64,000 nt of DNA. It comes from Roseobacter ponti. Lineage in GTDB: Bacteria > Pseudomonadota > Alphaproteobacteria > Rhodobacterales > Rhodobacteraceae. This document shows, piece by piece, positions 35,794 to 44,060 of this stretch (position 1 is its first letter; each line of letters begins with the position of its first letter). The stretch spans positions 2,790,001-2,854,000 of the forward strand of contig NZ_CP048788.1 of the NCBI RefSeq assembly GCF_012932215.1, given 5' to 3'. Below the pieces are notes generated by a model. That model ran no database searches and was not told where the DNA came from. It saw nothing but the letters and a program-made list of their open reading frames with translations. Position numbers and translations under genes: made by a program.

Positions 35794-36600
35794 GTGAGTT
35801 GCTGGCAGACTATTCAGGATTACGGCCTGCGATCCATCGGGATTGGTGAGCGCCTGCTCCCGCGCGAAGATTTTACCCTGTGCCAGCAGTTTACGCTCAT
35901 CGGCTCCGGCATGATCTGGAACATCTATTTCGGTTTCTTTGCCCTTGCCCTGGGCTTCTTTTTCGCGACCGCACTGGCCGTGGGCAAAGCGTCATCCAAG
36001 AGGCTGGTCCGTAAACCGTCGGAATGGTTCATCTTCATCTTTCGCGGCTCACCGCTCTTTATTCAGTTTTTCTTCGGCTATTTCCTCTTTCTCAGCCTCA
36101 AATCGAATTACCCCTTCTTTGATCCGTTCACCGCGGCCTGGCTGGGCGCGCTGATTGTCCTTTTTTGCAACACCGCCGCCTACACAGGCGAGATCTTTTA
36201 CGGAGCGCTGCAGTCGATCCCGAAGGGTGACACAGAAGCAGCCGATGCCTATGGCATGTCGGGCTGGCCACGTTTTAAACGTGTCATCTGGCCCACCATG
36301 CTGCGGCTGGCCTGGCCTGCTTATACCAACGAGGCGATCTTTCTTTTTCAGTCCACAGCGCTGGTATTCTTTTCCGGCTTTCCGGCCTGGCAGCAGCGGG
36401 GCGACGCGCTCTATTACGCGAGCTATTTTGCCGACAAGACGTTCAACCCTTTCATCGCCTATCCGATCCTTGCGATGTATTTCATTCTGCTGACCCTGGT
36501 GATCGTCAGCCTGTTTGGCCTGATCAACGCCCGGCTCAACCGCCACCTGCCACAGCATACGCGCAGAAAACTGCGTGTACGGCCTAATTTCATCCGCTGA
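35794..36600 (+). CDS. ABC transporter permease 2 (HisM/HisQ-like)
   Basis: The 268-residue permease has the EAA-type loop DTEAADAYGMSGWPRFKRVI, several membrane helices and a basic C-terminus (HTRRKLRVRPNFIR). Its N-terminal SCWQTIQDYGLRSIGIGERL begins at GTG 35794, with AGAAGG about 11 bases upstream. A short out-of-frame ATG frame at 35729 is not considered real. It completes the transporter with permease 1. Confidence 0.9.
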   Translation: MSCWQTIQDYGLRSIGIGERLLPREDFTLCQQFTLIGSGMIWNIYFGFFALALGFFFATALAVGKASSKRLVRKPSEWFIFIFRGSPLFIQFFFGYFLFLSLKSNYPFFDPFTAAWLGALIVLFCNTAAYTGEIFYGALQSIPKGDTEAADAYGMSGWPRFKRVIWPTMLRLAWPAYTNEAIFLFQSTALVFFSGFPAWQQRGDALYYASYFADKTFNPFIAYPILAMYFILLTLVIVSLFGLINARLNRHLPQHTRRKLRVRPNFIR

Positions 36601-36741
36601 AAACCACCGCCCGGAAGCCTTCGGCGGCTGCAATCCGGACGGTCTCATATAATTTGATCAAATTCCTCTGGCGGTCTGCATCAGAAACGGGCATTCAGGG
36701 CGCAGGCCGCGCTGAGCGTGCTGCCTTAACACTGGTGAGAT

Positions 36742-38076
36742 ATGAAAGACTGGCTCCGCAAACACCCCGATGTCCGCACGATTCGTGTGGCCGCCTCTGA
36801 CCTGAACGGACAGGCCCGTGGCAAACGTATTCCCGCCCGCTTCGCCGATACCGTTGTAAGCAACGGCACCCGATTCCCGATGTCGGTGCTGAACCTCGAC
36901 ATCTGGGGGGAAGATATCGACGACAGCCCGCTGGTTTTTGATTCCGGCGACCGTGACGGTGTGCTGAAACCCACAGAGCGGGGGTTTATGCCCATGCCCT
37001 GGCTGGATGCGCCGACCGCGCTTCTGCCCATCTGGATGTTTCATGAGAACGGCAAACCCTATGAAGGCGATCCGCGGCATGCGCTTCGTGCGGTGCTCGA
37101 CCGGTTTAAGGCACGCGGACTGACACCGGTCTGCGCGGTTGAGCTTGAGTTTTTTCTGATCGACGATTCCGGTCGCACGCTTGAAGTGCCCGTGAGCCCG
37201 CGCTCAGGACGCCGCCGTAAGGCGGCCGAGACCCTGTCGATCCGTGCGCTCGATCAGTTCGACACCTTCTTCACCGATCTTTATGACGCCTGCGAGGAGA
37301 TGGACATTCCGGCCGATACGGCCATCTCGGAGTCTGGTCTGGGCCAGTTTGAGATCAACCTGATGCATTGTGATGACGCGCTGCGCGCCGCCGACGATGC
37401 CTGGCTTTTCAAAATGCTGGTCAAAGGACTCGCCCGCCGGCACGGGTTTGCTGCGAGTTTCATGGCCAAACCCTATGAGGATTATTCGGGCTCGGGGCTG
37501 CATGTGCATTTCTCGGTGCTGGATAAAAACGGCGATAATGTCTTTGACAACGGTGGTCCCGAGGGTACCGATATGCTGCGCTACGCGGTGGCGGGCTGTC
37601 TGAACGCAATGCCGGGCTCGGCGCTGGTCTTTGCGCCGCACGCCAACAGCTTTGACCGGATGGTGCCGGGCAGTCACGCGCCGACCGGCATTTCATGGGC
37701 CTATGAAAACCGCACTTCAGCGATCCGCATTCCCTCGGGCGCACCTGCGGCGCGGCGCATCGAACACCGTGTATCGGGCGGGGATGTGAACCCCTATCTG
37801 ATGCTGGCTGCTGTTCTGGGGGCTGCGATCAACGGTATTGAGGATGGCAAAGAGCCACCTGCCCCGATCACCGGCAATGCCTATTCGGCCGACCTTCCGC
37901 AGATACCAGGGGACTGGAAAACCGCGATCGATACCTTTGAGGGCTGTTCCGAAATCGCGCGGATTTTTTCACCGGAGCTTGTGCGCAATTTTGTTCTGAC
38001 CAAACGCCAGGAGCTGCATTATATGCAGGAACTGACACCGTCGGAGCAGGTAACCATATATCTCGATACAGTGTGA
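36742..38076 (+). CDS. Glutamine synthetase-like gamma-glutamyl-amine ligase, copy 1
   Basis: The 444-residue protein is of the GS-type gamma-glutamylpolyamine synthetase class (PuuA-like). Metal/glutamate motifs are VELEFFLIDD, SGLGQFEINLMH, GSGLHVHFSV, the nucleotide/phosphate motif ENRTSAIRIPSG and EHRVSGGDVNPYL. It lacks the adenylylation loop of housekeeping GlnA. Such enzymes activate an amine by attaching glutamate at ATP cost. It is the first enzyme after the transporter; a second GS-like ligase follows the amidotransferase. Confidence 0.88.
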   Translation: MKDWLRKHPDVRTIRVAASDLNGQARGKRIPARFADTVVSNGTRFPMSVLNLDIWGEDIDDSPLVFDSGDRDGVLKPTERGFMPMPWLDAPTALLPIWMFHENGKPYEGDPRHALRAVLDRFKARGLTPVCAVELEFFLIDDSGRTLEVPVSPRSGRRRKAAETLSIRALDQFDTFFTDLYDACEEMDIPADTAISESGLGQFEINLMHCDDALRAADDAWLFKMLVKGLARRHGFAASFMAKPYEDYSGSGLHVHFSVLDKNGDNVFDNGGPEGTDMLRYAVAGCLNAMPGSALVFAPHANSFDRMVPGSHAPTGISWAYENRTSAIRIPSGAPAARRIEHRVSGGDVNPYLMLAAVLGAAINGIEDGKEPPAPITGNAYSADLPQIPGDWKTAIDTFEGCSEIARIFSPELVRNFVLTKRQELHYMQELTPSEQVTIYLDTV

Positions 38077-38091
38077 AGACACGGAGGTGAT

Positions 38092-38772
38092 ATGAAAATC
38101 GGTGTTCTCGTCACCGGGCATCCGCCCGAAAACATGCGCGAAAACGGCGCGTATGATCAGTATTTTGCCCGCCTGCTGGAGGGTCACGGCTTTGAGATCG
38201 AAGGCTGGGCCGTCGTTGACGGGCAGTTTCCGCCCGGCATTGACGCAGCAGACGGGTGGCTGATCACCGGCTCAAAGCACGGCGCATATGAAGATCACGA
38301 CTGGATCCCCCCGCTTGAAGAGTTCATCCGCGCGGCATGGGCGGCCGGCAAGCCAATGATCGGCGTGTGTTTCGGCCATCAGATCATCGCCCAGGCGATG
38401 GGCGGCCGGGTTGAGAAATTTGCCGGCGGATGGTCGGTCGGCCGCACCGGATATCAGATGGACGGCAAAACCGTTACGATAAACGCGTGGCACCAGGATC
38501 AGGTCACCGAACGCCCCGAAATGGCCGAAGTCTTTGCCAGCACCGCCTTCTGCGAAAACGCCGGACTGCTTTATGGCGATACGTTCTGGACCATTCAGCC
38601 GCATCCCGAATATGACGCTGATTTCATTGACGGGCTGATCCGCACCCGAGGCAAAGGCGTTGTGCCGGATGATCTGCTTGAGGCCGCTTCCGCACTGCTT
38701 GACCAGCCGACCGACCGGATGGAAGTGGCCCGGACGATGGCTGATTTTTTCACGAAAGCGAGGACGCGATGA
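38092..38772 (+). CDS. Class I (type 1) glutamine amidotransferase-like hydrolase
   Basis: The 226-residue protein has the GATase nucleophile elbow PMIGVCFGHQIIAQAMGG and the C-terminal His/Glu pair in WTIQPHPEYD. In this setting it would hydrolyse a gamma-glutamyl intermediate and release glutamate. PuuD does that job in the Puu pathway but has a different length and motif spacing; this one is closer to GMP-synthase-like GATases. GGAGGTGAT lies 3 bases before the ATG. Its stop overlaps the next GS-like gene (ATGA). Confidence 0.85.
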   Translation: MKIGVLVTGHPPENMRENGAYDQYFARLLEGHGFEIEGWAVVDGQFPPGIDAADGWLITGSKHGAYEDHDWIPPLEEFIRAAWAAGKPMIGVCFGHQIIAQAMGGRVEKFAGGWSVGRTGYQMDGKTVTINAWHQDQVTERPEMAEVFASTAFCENAGLLYGDTFWTIQPHPEYDADFIDGLIRTRGKGVVPDDLLEAASALLDQPTDRMEVARTMADFFTKARTR

Positions 38773-40127
38773 GCGACTGGACCGACGGGCTGCCGGAGGC
38801 GGCGCAGGCCTATCTTGAAGGGCGCAGGCTTGATGAGGTGGAGTGTATCATTTCCGATCTGCCGGGCATTGCGCGCGGCAAGGCCGTGCCGGCGACGAAA
38901 TTTGCACGCCAGGAATACTTTCACCTGCCTGACAGCATCTTTTATCAGACCATCACCGGCGACTGGGGTGAAGCGGCCGGCGAGGACGGGTTCATCGAAC
39001 GTGATATGGTTCTGCGCCCGGACATGAGCACCGCAACTGCCGCACCCTGGACCGGTGACTGGACGCTGCAGGTGATCCACGATGCCTTTGACCGCAACGG
39101 CGAGGCTGTGGCCTGCAGCCCGCGCAATGTGCTGCGCCGCGTCTGCCAGCTCTATGAAGAAAAAGGCTGGAAGCCGGTTGTGGCGCCGGAAATGGAGTTT
39201 TTCCTCGTTGCCCGCAACACCGACCCCGGACACGACATCAAACCGATGATGGGCCGGTCGGGCCGGCCCGCCGCCGCCCGCCAGGCCTATTCTATGACCG
39301 CCGTGGATGAATTCGGCCCTGTCATCGACGATATTTATGATTTTGCCGAGGCTCAGGGTTTTGAGATCGACGGAATCACCCAGGAGGGCGGTGCCGGACA
39401 GCTTGAGATCAACCTGCGCCACGGCAATCCGGTGAAACTTGCCGATGAGGTTTTCTACTTTAAACGGCTCATCCGCGAAGCCGCACTCCGGCACGACTGC
39501 TTTGCGACGTTTATGGCCAAACCGATCGCGGACGAGCCCGGGTCGGCCATGCACATTCATCATTCGATTCTCGATGCAAAGACCGGAGAGAATATCTTTT
39601 CCGGACCGGATGACGAAGAAACCGACGAATTTTACCATTTCATCGCCGGGCTGCAGAACCACATGCCCGATGCGATGGCTGTGATTGCGCCCTATGTGAA
39701 CAGCTACCGGCGCTACGTGAAAGACAGTGCGGCACCGATCAATCTTGAATGGGCCCGGGACAACCGCACCACGGGTATCCGGGTGCCGCTGGCGAGCCCT
39801 GCCGCCCGGCGTGTCGAAAACCGGCTCGCCGGTATGGACTGCAATCCATACCTCGGGATCGCGGCAAGCCTCGCCTGCGGCTATCTCGGCCTGACCGATC
39901 AACGCAAACCAAAGCCGGAATTCAAAGGCGACGCCTATGAGGGCGATGGTGATATACCGCAGGTTCTGGGCTCTGCGCTTGATCTTTTCGAAGAGGCGCA
40001 GGCGCTGCACGCAGTGCTCGGCCCTGAGTTTGCGCGGGTCTATGCCATCGTGAAACGCGCAGAATATGAAGAGTTCCTGCAGGTGATCTCCCCCTGGGAG
40101 CGCGAACACCTGCTGCTCAACGTGTGA
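38769..40127 (+). CDS. Glutamine synthetase-like gamma-glutamyl-amine ligase, copy 2
   Basis: The 452-residue protein has the GS-fold motifs APEMEFFLVARN, GAGQLEINLRHG, GSAMHIHHSI, DNRTTGIRVPLASP and NRLAGMDCNPYLGI. It differs throughout from copy 1, so it probably has a distinct substrate or forms a hetero-oligomer with it. PuuA-like members are 450-470 residues long. It is translationally coupled to the amidotransferase, and the oxidase follows. Confidence 0.88.
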   Translation: MSDWTDGLPEAAQAYLEGRRLDEVECIISDLPGIARGKAVPATKFARQEYFHLPDSIFYQTITGDWGEAAGEDGFIERDMVLRPDMSTATAAPWTGDWTLQVIHDAFDRNGEAVACSPRNVLRRVCQLYEEKGWKPVVAPEMEFFLVARNTDPGHDIKPMMGRSGRPAAARQAYSMTAVDEFGPVIDDIYDFAEAQGFEIDGITQEGGAGQLEINLRHGNPVKLADEVFYFKRLIREAALRHDCFATFMAKPIADEPGSAMHIHHSILDAKTGENIFSGPDDEETDEFYHFIAGLQNHMPDAMAVIAPYVNSYRRYVKDSAAPINLEWARDNRTTGIRVPLASPAARRVENRLAGMDCNPYLGIAASLACGYLGLTDQRKPKPEFKGDAYEGDGDIPQVLGSALDLFEEAQALHAVLGPEFARVYAIVKRAEYEEFLQVISPWEREHLLLNV

Positions 40128-40130
40128 CCT

Positions 40131-40165
40131 GCTGCGCGGCCTGACCGCGCAGCCTCCCCCATTTT
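40131..40165 (+). terminator. Intra-operon hairpin/terminator after GS-like copy 2
   Basis: GCTGCGCGG (40131-40139) pairs with CCGCGCAGC (40145-40153); CTCCCCC then ATTTTT follow, resembling a weak terminator before the oxidase gene. Confidence 0.5.
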
Positions 40166-40184
40166 TCCAAGAGAAGGCCGTGGC

Positions 40185-41489
40185 ATGGATCTTCTGTATG
40201 CAAATGACACTCAGGGTACGTACCCGCCAAGCTGGTATGCGGCGACGGCTGACCCACCCGACGTCCGGCCTGCGCCCGACGGCGATATCACGGCAGACGT
40301 CTGTGTCATCGGCGGCGGCTATACCGGGCTTTCCGCAGCCCTGCACCTGGCGCAGGCGGGCGTGTCGGTTGTGCTGCTCGAAGCGCACCGGGTCGGCTTT
40401 GGCGCGTCCGGGCGCAATGGCGGTCAGCTTGGCAGCGGGCAGCGGATAGATCAGACAAAACTGGAAAAGATGGTCGGAGACGGCCCGGCCCGCGCGCTCT
40501 GGGATCTGGGCGAAGACGCCAAGGCGCTGGTGCGCGATCTGGTGGCAAAACATGACATTGACTGCCACCTGAAGCCGGGCATCGCCTGGACGGCGTCGAA
40601 TGCGGCGGATGTGGCTGACCTGCACGGCTATGCAGAGCATCTGCAAAAGCACTATGGATATGATCAGATCTCACCGCTTGATGCAGAGGCCTGCCACGCC
40701 ATCTGCCCGTCGCCGGATTACAAAGGGGGCACGCTGGATACGGGTGCGGGCCATCTGCATCCGCTGGCCTTTGCTCTGGGGCTCGCGCGGGCAGCGGAAG
40801 AAGCCGGCGTCCGGATTTTCGAAAACGCGCGGGTGACGGACATCCGCAAAGGCGATCCGGCGGTGGTCACCACCCGAACGGCGCGCGTAACGGCCGGCCA
40901 TGTCGTGCTGGGCTGCAACGGGTACCTGTCGGGCATTGCACCGGCTGTGACGTCGCGTGTGATGCCGATCAATAATTTCATCGTGGCGACCGAACCTCTG
41001 GGGGACGAAGCAGCGCGGGTCCTGAAACGGGATATTGCCGTGGCTGACAGCCGGTTTGTCGTGAACTACTTCCGTCTGTCGCATGACAGGCGCCTGCTCT
41101 TTGGTGGCGGCGAAAGCTATGGCTATCGGTTCCCGGAGGATATCGAAGCGACAGTGCGCAAACCGATGCACATCATTTTTCCCCATATGAAAGACGTGAA
41201 GATTGATTACGCCTGGGGCGGCACGCTGGGCATTACCATGAAACGCTTCCCCTATCTGACCCGGATCGCGCCCAACATCCTGTCCGCATCAGGGTATTCA
41301 GGCCATGGCGTCGGCACGGCCACCCATGCGGGTAAGCTCATGGCCGAAGCGATCCGCGGGCAAAATGACGGGTTTGACACGATGAGCCGGATCCCCACGC
41401 CCGCCTTTCCGGGCGGCGGCACCCTCAGGACACCACTGCTGATCCTTGCGATGACCTGGTATGCAATGCGCGACAGACTGGGCATCTGA
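40185..41489 (+). CDS. FAD-dependent oxidoreductase, PuuB-like gamma-glutamylputrescine oxidase family
   Basis: The 434-residue protein has the FAD-binding motif DVCVIGGGYTGLSAALHLAQ, FGASGRNGGQLGSGQR (typical of the PuuB/DadA-like DAO family) and the C-terminal SGYSGHGVGTATHAGKLMAE. It begins MDLLYANDTQGTYPPSWYAA, as in PuuB. Such enzymes oxidise the amine carbon of a gamma-glutamylated amine to an aldehyde. It sits between GS-like copy 2 and the aminotransferase. Confidence 0.88.
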   Translation: MDLLYANDTQGTYPPSWYAATADPPDVRPAPDGDITADVCVIGGGYTGLSAALHLAQAGVSVVLLEAHRVGFGASGRNGGQLGSGQRIDQTKLEKMVGDGPARALWDLGEDAKALVRDLVAKHDIDCHLKPGIAWTASNAADVADLHGYAEHLQKHYGYDQISPLDAEACHAICPSPDYKGGTLDTGAGHLHPLAFALGLARAAEEAGVRIFENARVTDIRKGDPAVVTTRTARVTAGHVVLGCNGYLSGIAPAVTSRVMPINNFIVATEPLGDEAARVLKRDIAVADSRFVVNYFRLSHDRRLLFGGGESYGYRFPEDIEATVRKPMHIIFPHMKDVKIDYAWGGTLGITMKRFPYLTRIAPNILSASGYSGHGVGTATHAGKLMAEAIRGQNDGFDTMSRIPTPAFPGGGTLRTPLLILAMTWYAMRDRLGI

Positions 41490-41568
41490 CGCGGTCACAA
41501 AAGATTCACTTGTCGGTTGCAGCCATGTCATTTATTATTTCCAAAACTTAGATTAAGGAAATGCAAAT

Positions 41569-42762
41569 ATGACACTGCCGGATATGCATACTGCCGAGCC
41601 GATCCCCGAGGCTGCGCGGTCCGAAATCGACCGCCTTCTGCAGACCGGAGATCTCTTTCGCTATACTGCGGCGGCGGACGCTCCGGTCTCATTGCTGGAA
41701 AGTGAATTTGCACAGATGATGGGCAGCAGATACGCGCTTGCGGTGTCTTCCTGTTCGGCAGCATTGTTTCTGTCACTTAAATCGCTGGGACTGACGCCGG
41801 GTGCGCGGGTGCTGATCCCCGGGTTTACCTTTGCGGCGGTCCCCTCCTCTGTCGTGCACGCCGAATGTGTGCCCGTGCTCTGCGAAGTTGGCGAAAACTA
41901 CCGCATTGATCTGACTGATTTCGAAGCCCGTCTGAAAGACAACATCAGCGCTGTGATCATCAGCCACATGCGCGGGCATACCTCCGACATGGGTGCGATC
42001 ATGGCGCTGTGCGACGCGGCGGATATTCCGGTCATCGAGGACGCTGCACACTCGCTGGGCACCGTCTGGCGGGGTCGGAAAATTGGTACCATTGGCCGGG
42101 TCGGATGCTTTTCCTTTCAGTCCTATAAGATGGTCAACGCAGGCGAAGGCGGCATTCTGATCACTGACGATGCCGATCTTGTGGCACGGGCCATCATTAT
42201 GTCGGGCGCTTATGAACATAACTGGAAGAAACACCCGGTTCTGCACGACGCTTTTGCCCGCTGGCAGAACCAGCTGCCGCTTTACAATTTGCGCCTGAAC
42301 AACCTTTCCGCCGCGCTGATCCGCCCGCAGCTTGACGCCCTGCCACAGCGGGTCGCGGACGGCAGGCGCAATCATGATTACGTTGCCGCAAGGTTGAATG
42401 CCGCGCGCTATTTCGACGTGCCGGACCCTTTGCCCGGCGAAGAGCGCGCGCCTGACAGCATACAGTTCAATATTCAGGAGCTCAGTGACGCGGAAATCCG
42501 CGCTTTTGCGACGGCGGCTGATGCTGCCGGCGTCAAGGTCCAGGTCTTCGGCCAGAGCACGGATAACGCGCGCGCCTTCTGGAACTGGAAATTCGTGCCG
42601 GATCTGCCGGAGCTGCCAAAGACCCGGTCCATGCTGATGCGCGCCTGCGATGTGCGCCTGCCCGTGCGGCTGACCCGCGACGAGCTTGATGCCGTCACCA
42701 GTGTTCTGATCAGCGCGATGAAATCAGTTACGTCGTCTCAGCCTGCCAGCAAAGTCGCCTGA
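41569..42762 (+). CDS. DegT/DnrJ/EryC1/StrS family PLP-dependent aminotransferase
   Basis: The 397-residue fold-type I protein has the substrate/PLP motifs LAVSSCSAALFLSLKSL, PGFTFAAVPSSVVHAE, VIEDAAHSLGTVWRGRKIG and the PLP lysine in FQSYKMVNAGEGG. The family usually aminates sugar nucleotides, but no sugar genes are nearby. At the end of the amine island it may transaminate an aldehyde or keto product instead. AAGGAA lies 9 bases upstream of the ATG. Its place in the operon is inferred from direction and the 79-base gap. Confidence 0.85.
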   Translation: MTLPDMHTAEPIPEAARSEIDRLLQTGDLFRYTAAADAPVSLLESEFAQMMGSRYALAVSSCSAALFLSLKSLGLTPGARVLIPGFTFAAVPSSVVHAECVPVLCEVGENYRIDLTDFEARLKDNISAVIISHMRGHTSDMGAIMALCDAADIPVIEDAAHSLGTVWRGRKIGTIGRVGCFSFQSYKMVNAGEGGILITDDADLVARAIIMSGAYEHNWKKHPVLHDAFARWQNQLPLYNLRLNNLSAALIRPQLDALPQRVADGRRNHDYVAARLNAARYFDVPDPLPGEERAPDSIQFNIQELSDAEIRAFATAADAAGVKVQVFGQSTDNARAFWNWKFVPDLPELPKTRSMLMRACDVRLPVRLTRDELDAVTSVLISAMKSVTSSQPASKVA

Positions 42763-42772
42763 GCAGGCAGGG

Positions 42773-43342
42773 TTATTTCAGCCGGGACAGTTTGTCCTGC
42801 AGTTCCGACAGCTGTTTCTTGATTGCATCGAGGTCTTCGCCACCGGCCTCTTCTTCGGTGCCGGCAGCAGCCTCGCCCTGTTCGGACCAGCCCGTGCTGC
42901 CGGGTGTAAGACCACCCGTCATTGCCTTCATGAAGGCTTTCTGCTGCGCCTGCATCAGCTCGAAACCGGGCATTTTTGCCATCGGGTTCATGGCGTTCAT
43001 TTTGTCCATCATCTGGCTCTGACCATCGCGCAGCATCTCAAAAGAGGCCTGAAGAAACTGCGGCACGACACTCGCGCCCGGCGTCATATAGCTGCGCACC
43101 AGATCGTTGAGTACATCCACCGGCAGGACACTTTCGCCCCGGCTTTCGTGTTCTGCGATGATCTGCAGAAGATACTGGCGGGTCAGATCGTCACCGGATT
43201 TCAGATCAACGATCTGGACCTCACGTCCGCCGCGGATGAAACCTGCGATATCGTCCAGCGTGACATAATCGCTGGTTTCGGTGTTATACAGGCGCCTGCT
43301 GGCGTATCGCTTGATCAGCAATGGTTTTTCTTGATCCGCCAC
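42773..43342 (-). CDS. phaR: Polyhydroxyalkanoate synthesis repressor PhaR
   Basis: The 189-residue protein has the PhaR DNA-binding N-terminus (IKRYASRRLYNTETSDYVTL and DDIAGFIRGG), the PHB accumulation regulatory domain (GGREVQIVDLKSGDDLTRQY), a Met-rich middle (DKMNAMNPMAKMP) and a coiled-coil tail. It binds PHA granules and represses phasin and its own gene when granules are absent. The start is GTG 43342 with GGGAGAAAG upstream. A perfect CTGC-N3-GCAG operator lies 24 bases upstream. Confidence 0.93.
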   Translation of the reverse strand: MADQEKPLLIKRYASRRLYNTETSDYVTLDDIAGFIRGGREVQIVDLKSGDDLTRQYLLQIIAEHESRGESVLPVDVLNDLVRSYMTPGASVVPQFLQASFEMLRDGQSQMMDKMNAMNPMAKMPGFELMQAQQKAFMKAMTGGLTPGSTGWSEQGEAAAGTEEEAGGEDLDAIKKQLSELQDKLSRLK

Positions 43343-43365
43343 AGGCTTTCTCCCCGGTGTGAGTG

Positions 43366-43376
43366 CTGCATTGCAG
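43366..43376. promoter_or_regulatory. PhaR operator upstream of phaR
   Basis: CTGC (43366-43369), ATT, GCAG (43373-43376) match the reported PhaR box CTGC-N3/4-GCAG and imply autoregulation. Confidence 0.65.
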
Positions 43377-43393
43377 CTTAGGGGACTGTTTTA

Positions 43394-43428
43394 CAAAAAG
43401 AAAGGGCAGGCTGTTACCAGCCCGCCCT
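43394..43428 (-). terminator. Rho-independent terminator of phaP
   Basis: Read on the minus strand, GGGCGGGCTG (43427-43418), loop GTAA and CAGCCTGCCC (43413-43404) are followed by TTTCTTTTTG. Confidence 0.88.
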
Positions 43429-43478
43429 CGAATTTTGTGCCTTTTCAGGGAGGAAGCGGCACAAAAACCGTATCGGAT

Positions 43479-43922
43479 TTACTTCGCAGTTGCTTTTTTA
43501 ACGGCGGCAGATGCGTCGTTTGTCGCTTTTTTGACAGCGGCAGTTGCGTCTTCGCTCATGTCTTTGCCGGCAGCCATCATCAGCTCAACTGTGTCCATCT
43601 GTGCTTTTTTCGCGATCTCGGCGAAAGCAGCCATGTGCTCAGCAGCGGACTCGGAGTATGCGGAAGCGAAATCGGTCATCGCTTTTGCGTAATCAACCGG
43701 CTCTTTTTTCGCTTTTGCCATGTCGGCCAGCTTCGCCAGTGTTTCCTGGGTCCATTTGCTGGAGATCTCGGTGGATTTCTCAGCAGCTGTCAGCGCAACG
43801 CCGGACAGTTTCTCGTTCAGAGTTGCGGATGTTTTGAAGGCATCTTCAAATGCGGCTGTGTCAACCGGGAATGCGCCCATTACGTCTTTGAATACTGCGG
43901 TCATGTCAGGTGTCTTGCTCAT
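43479..43922 (-). CDS. phaP: Phasin (PHA granule-associated protein)
   Basis: The 147-residue protein is helical and Ala/Lys-rich, with ALTAAEKSTEISSKWTQETL and AAEHMAAFAEIAKKAQMDTV typical of alphaproteobacterial phasins. A C-terminal repeat AAVKKAT occurs twice before the end (AAVKKATAK). It coats PHA granules and controls their size. GGAAAGGA lies upstream of the ATG. Two PhaR-type boxes lie 66-105 bases upstream and a strong terminator follows, as expected for a highly expressed PhaR-repressed gene. Confidence 0.9.
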   Translation of the reverse strand: MSKTPDMTAVFKDVMGAFPVDTAAFEDAFKTSATLNEKLSGVALTAAEKSTEISSKWTQETLAKLADMAKAKKEPVDYAKAMTDFASAYSESAAEHMAAFAEIAKKAQMDTVELMMAAGKDMSEDATAAVKKATNDASAAVKKATAK

Positions 43923-43987
43923 GTCTTTTCCTTTCCTCGCATCTTCGGGATCATCCCGTTTTTCTGCGTCTGCAAACTATATAGATG

Positions 43988-44027
43988 CCGCAGCGCAGCA
44001 TTACAAGGATATTTTTCTGCAGTGCAG
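43988..44027. promoter_or_regulatory. PhaR operators upstream of phaP
   Basis: A perfect box, CTGC-AGT-GCAG (44017-44027), and a one-mismatch box, CCGC-AGC-GCAG (43988-43998), are 29 bases apart in the phaP promoter region. Confidence 0.65.
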
Positions 44028-44060
44028 CAAAAAAATCCGATCAGGGAAAAGTATTTAAAA

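Noticed and set aside
38595-40652. 685-codon minus-strand frame over the amidotransferase, GS-like copy 2 and oxidase genes
   Set aside because: Mirror of well-supported genes; arises from high GC at third positions, no recognisable domain.
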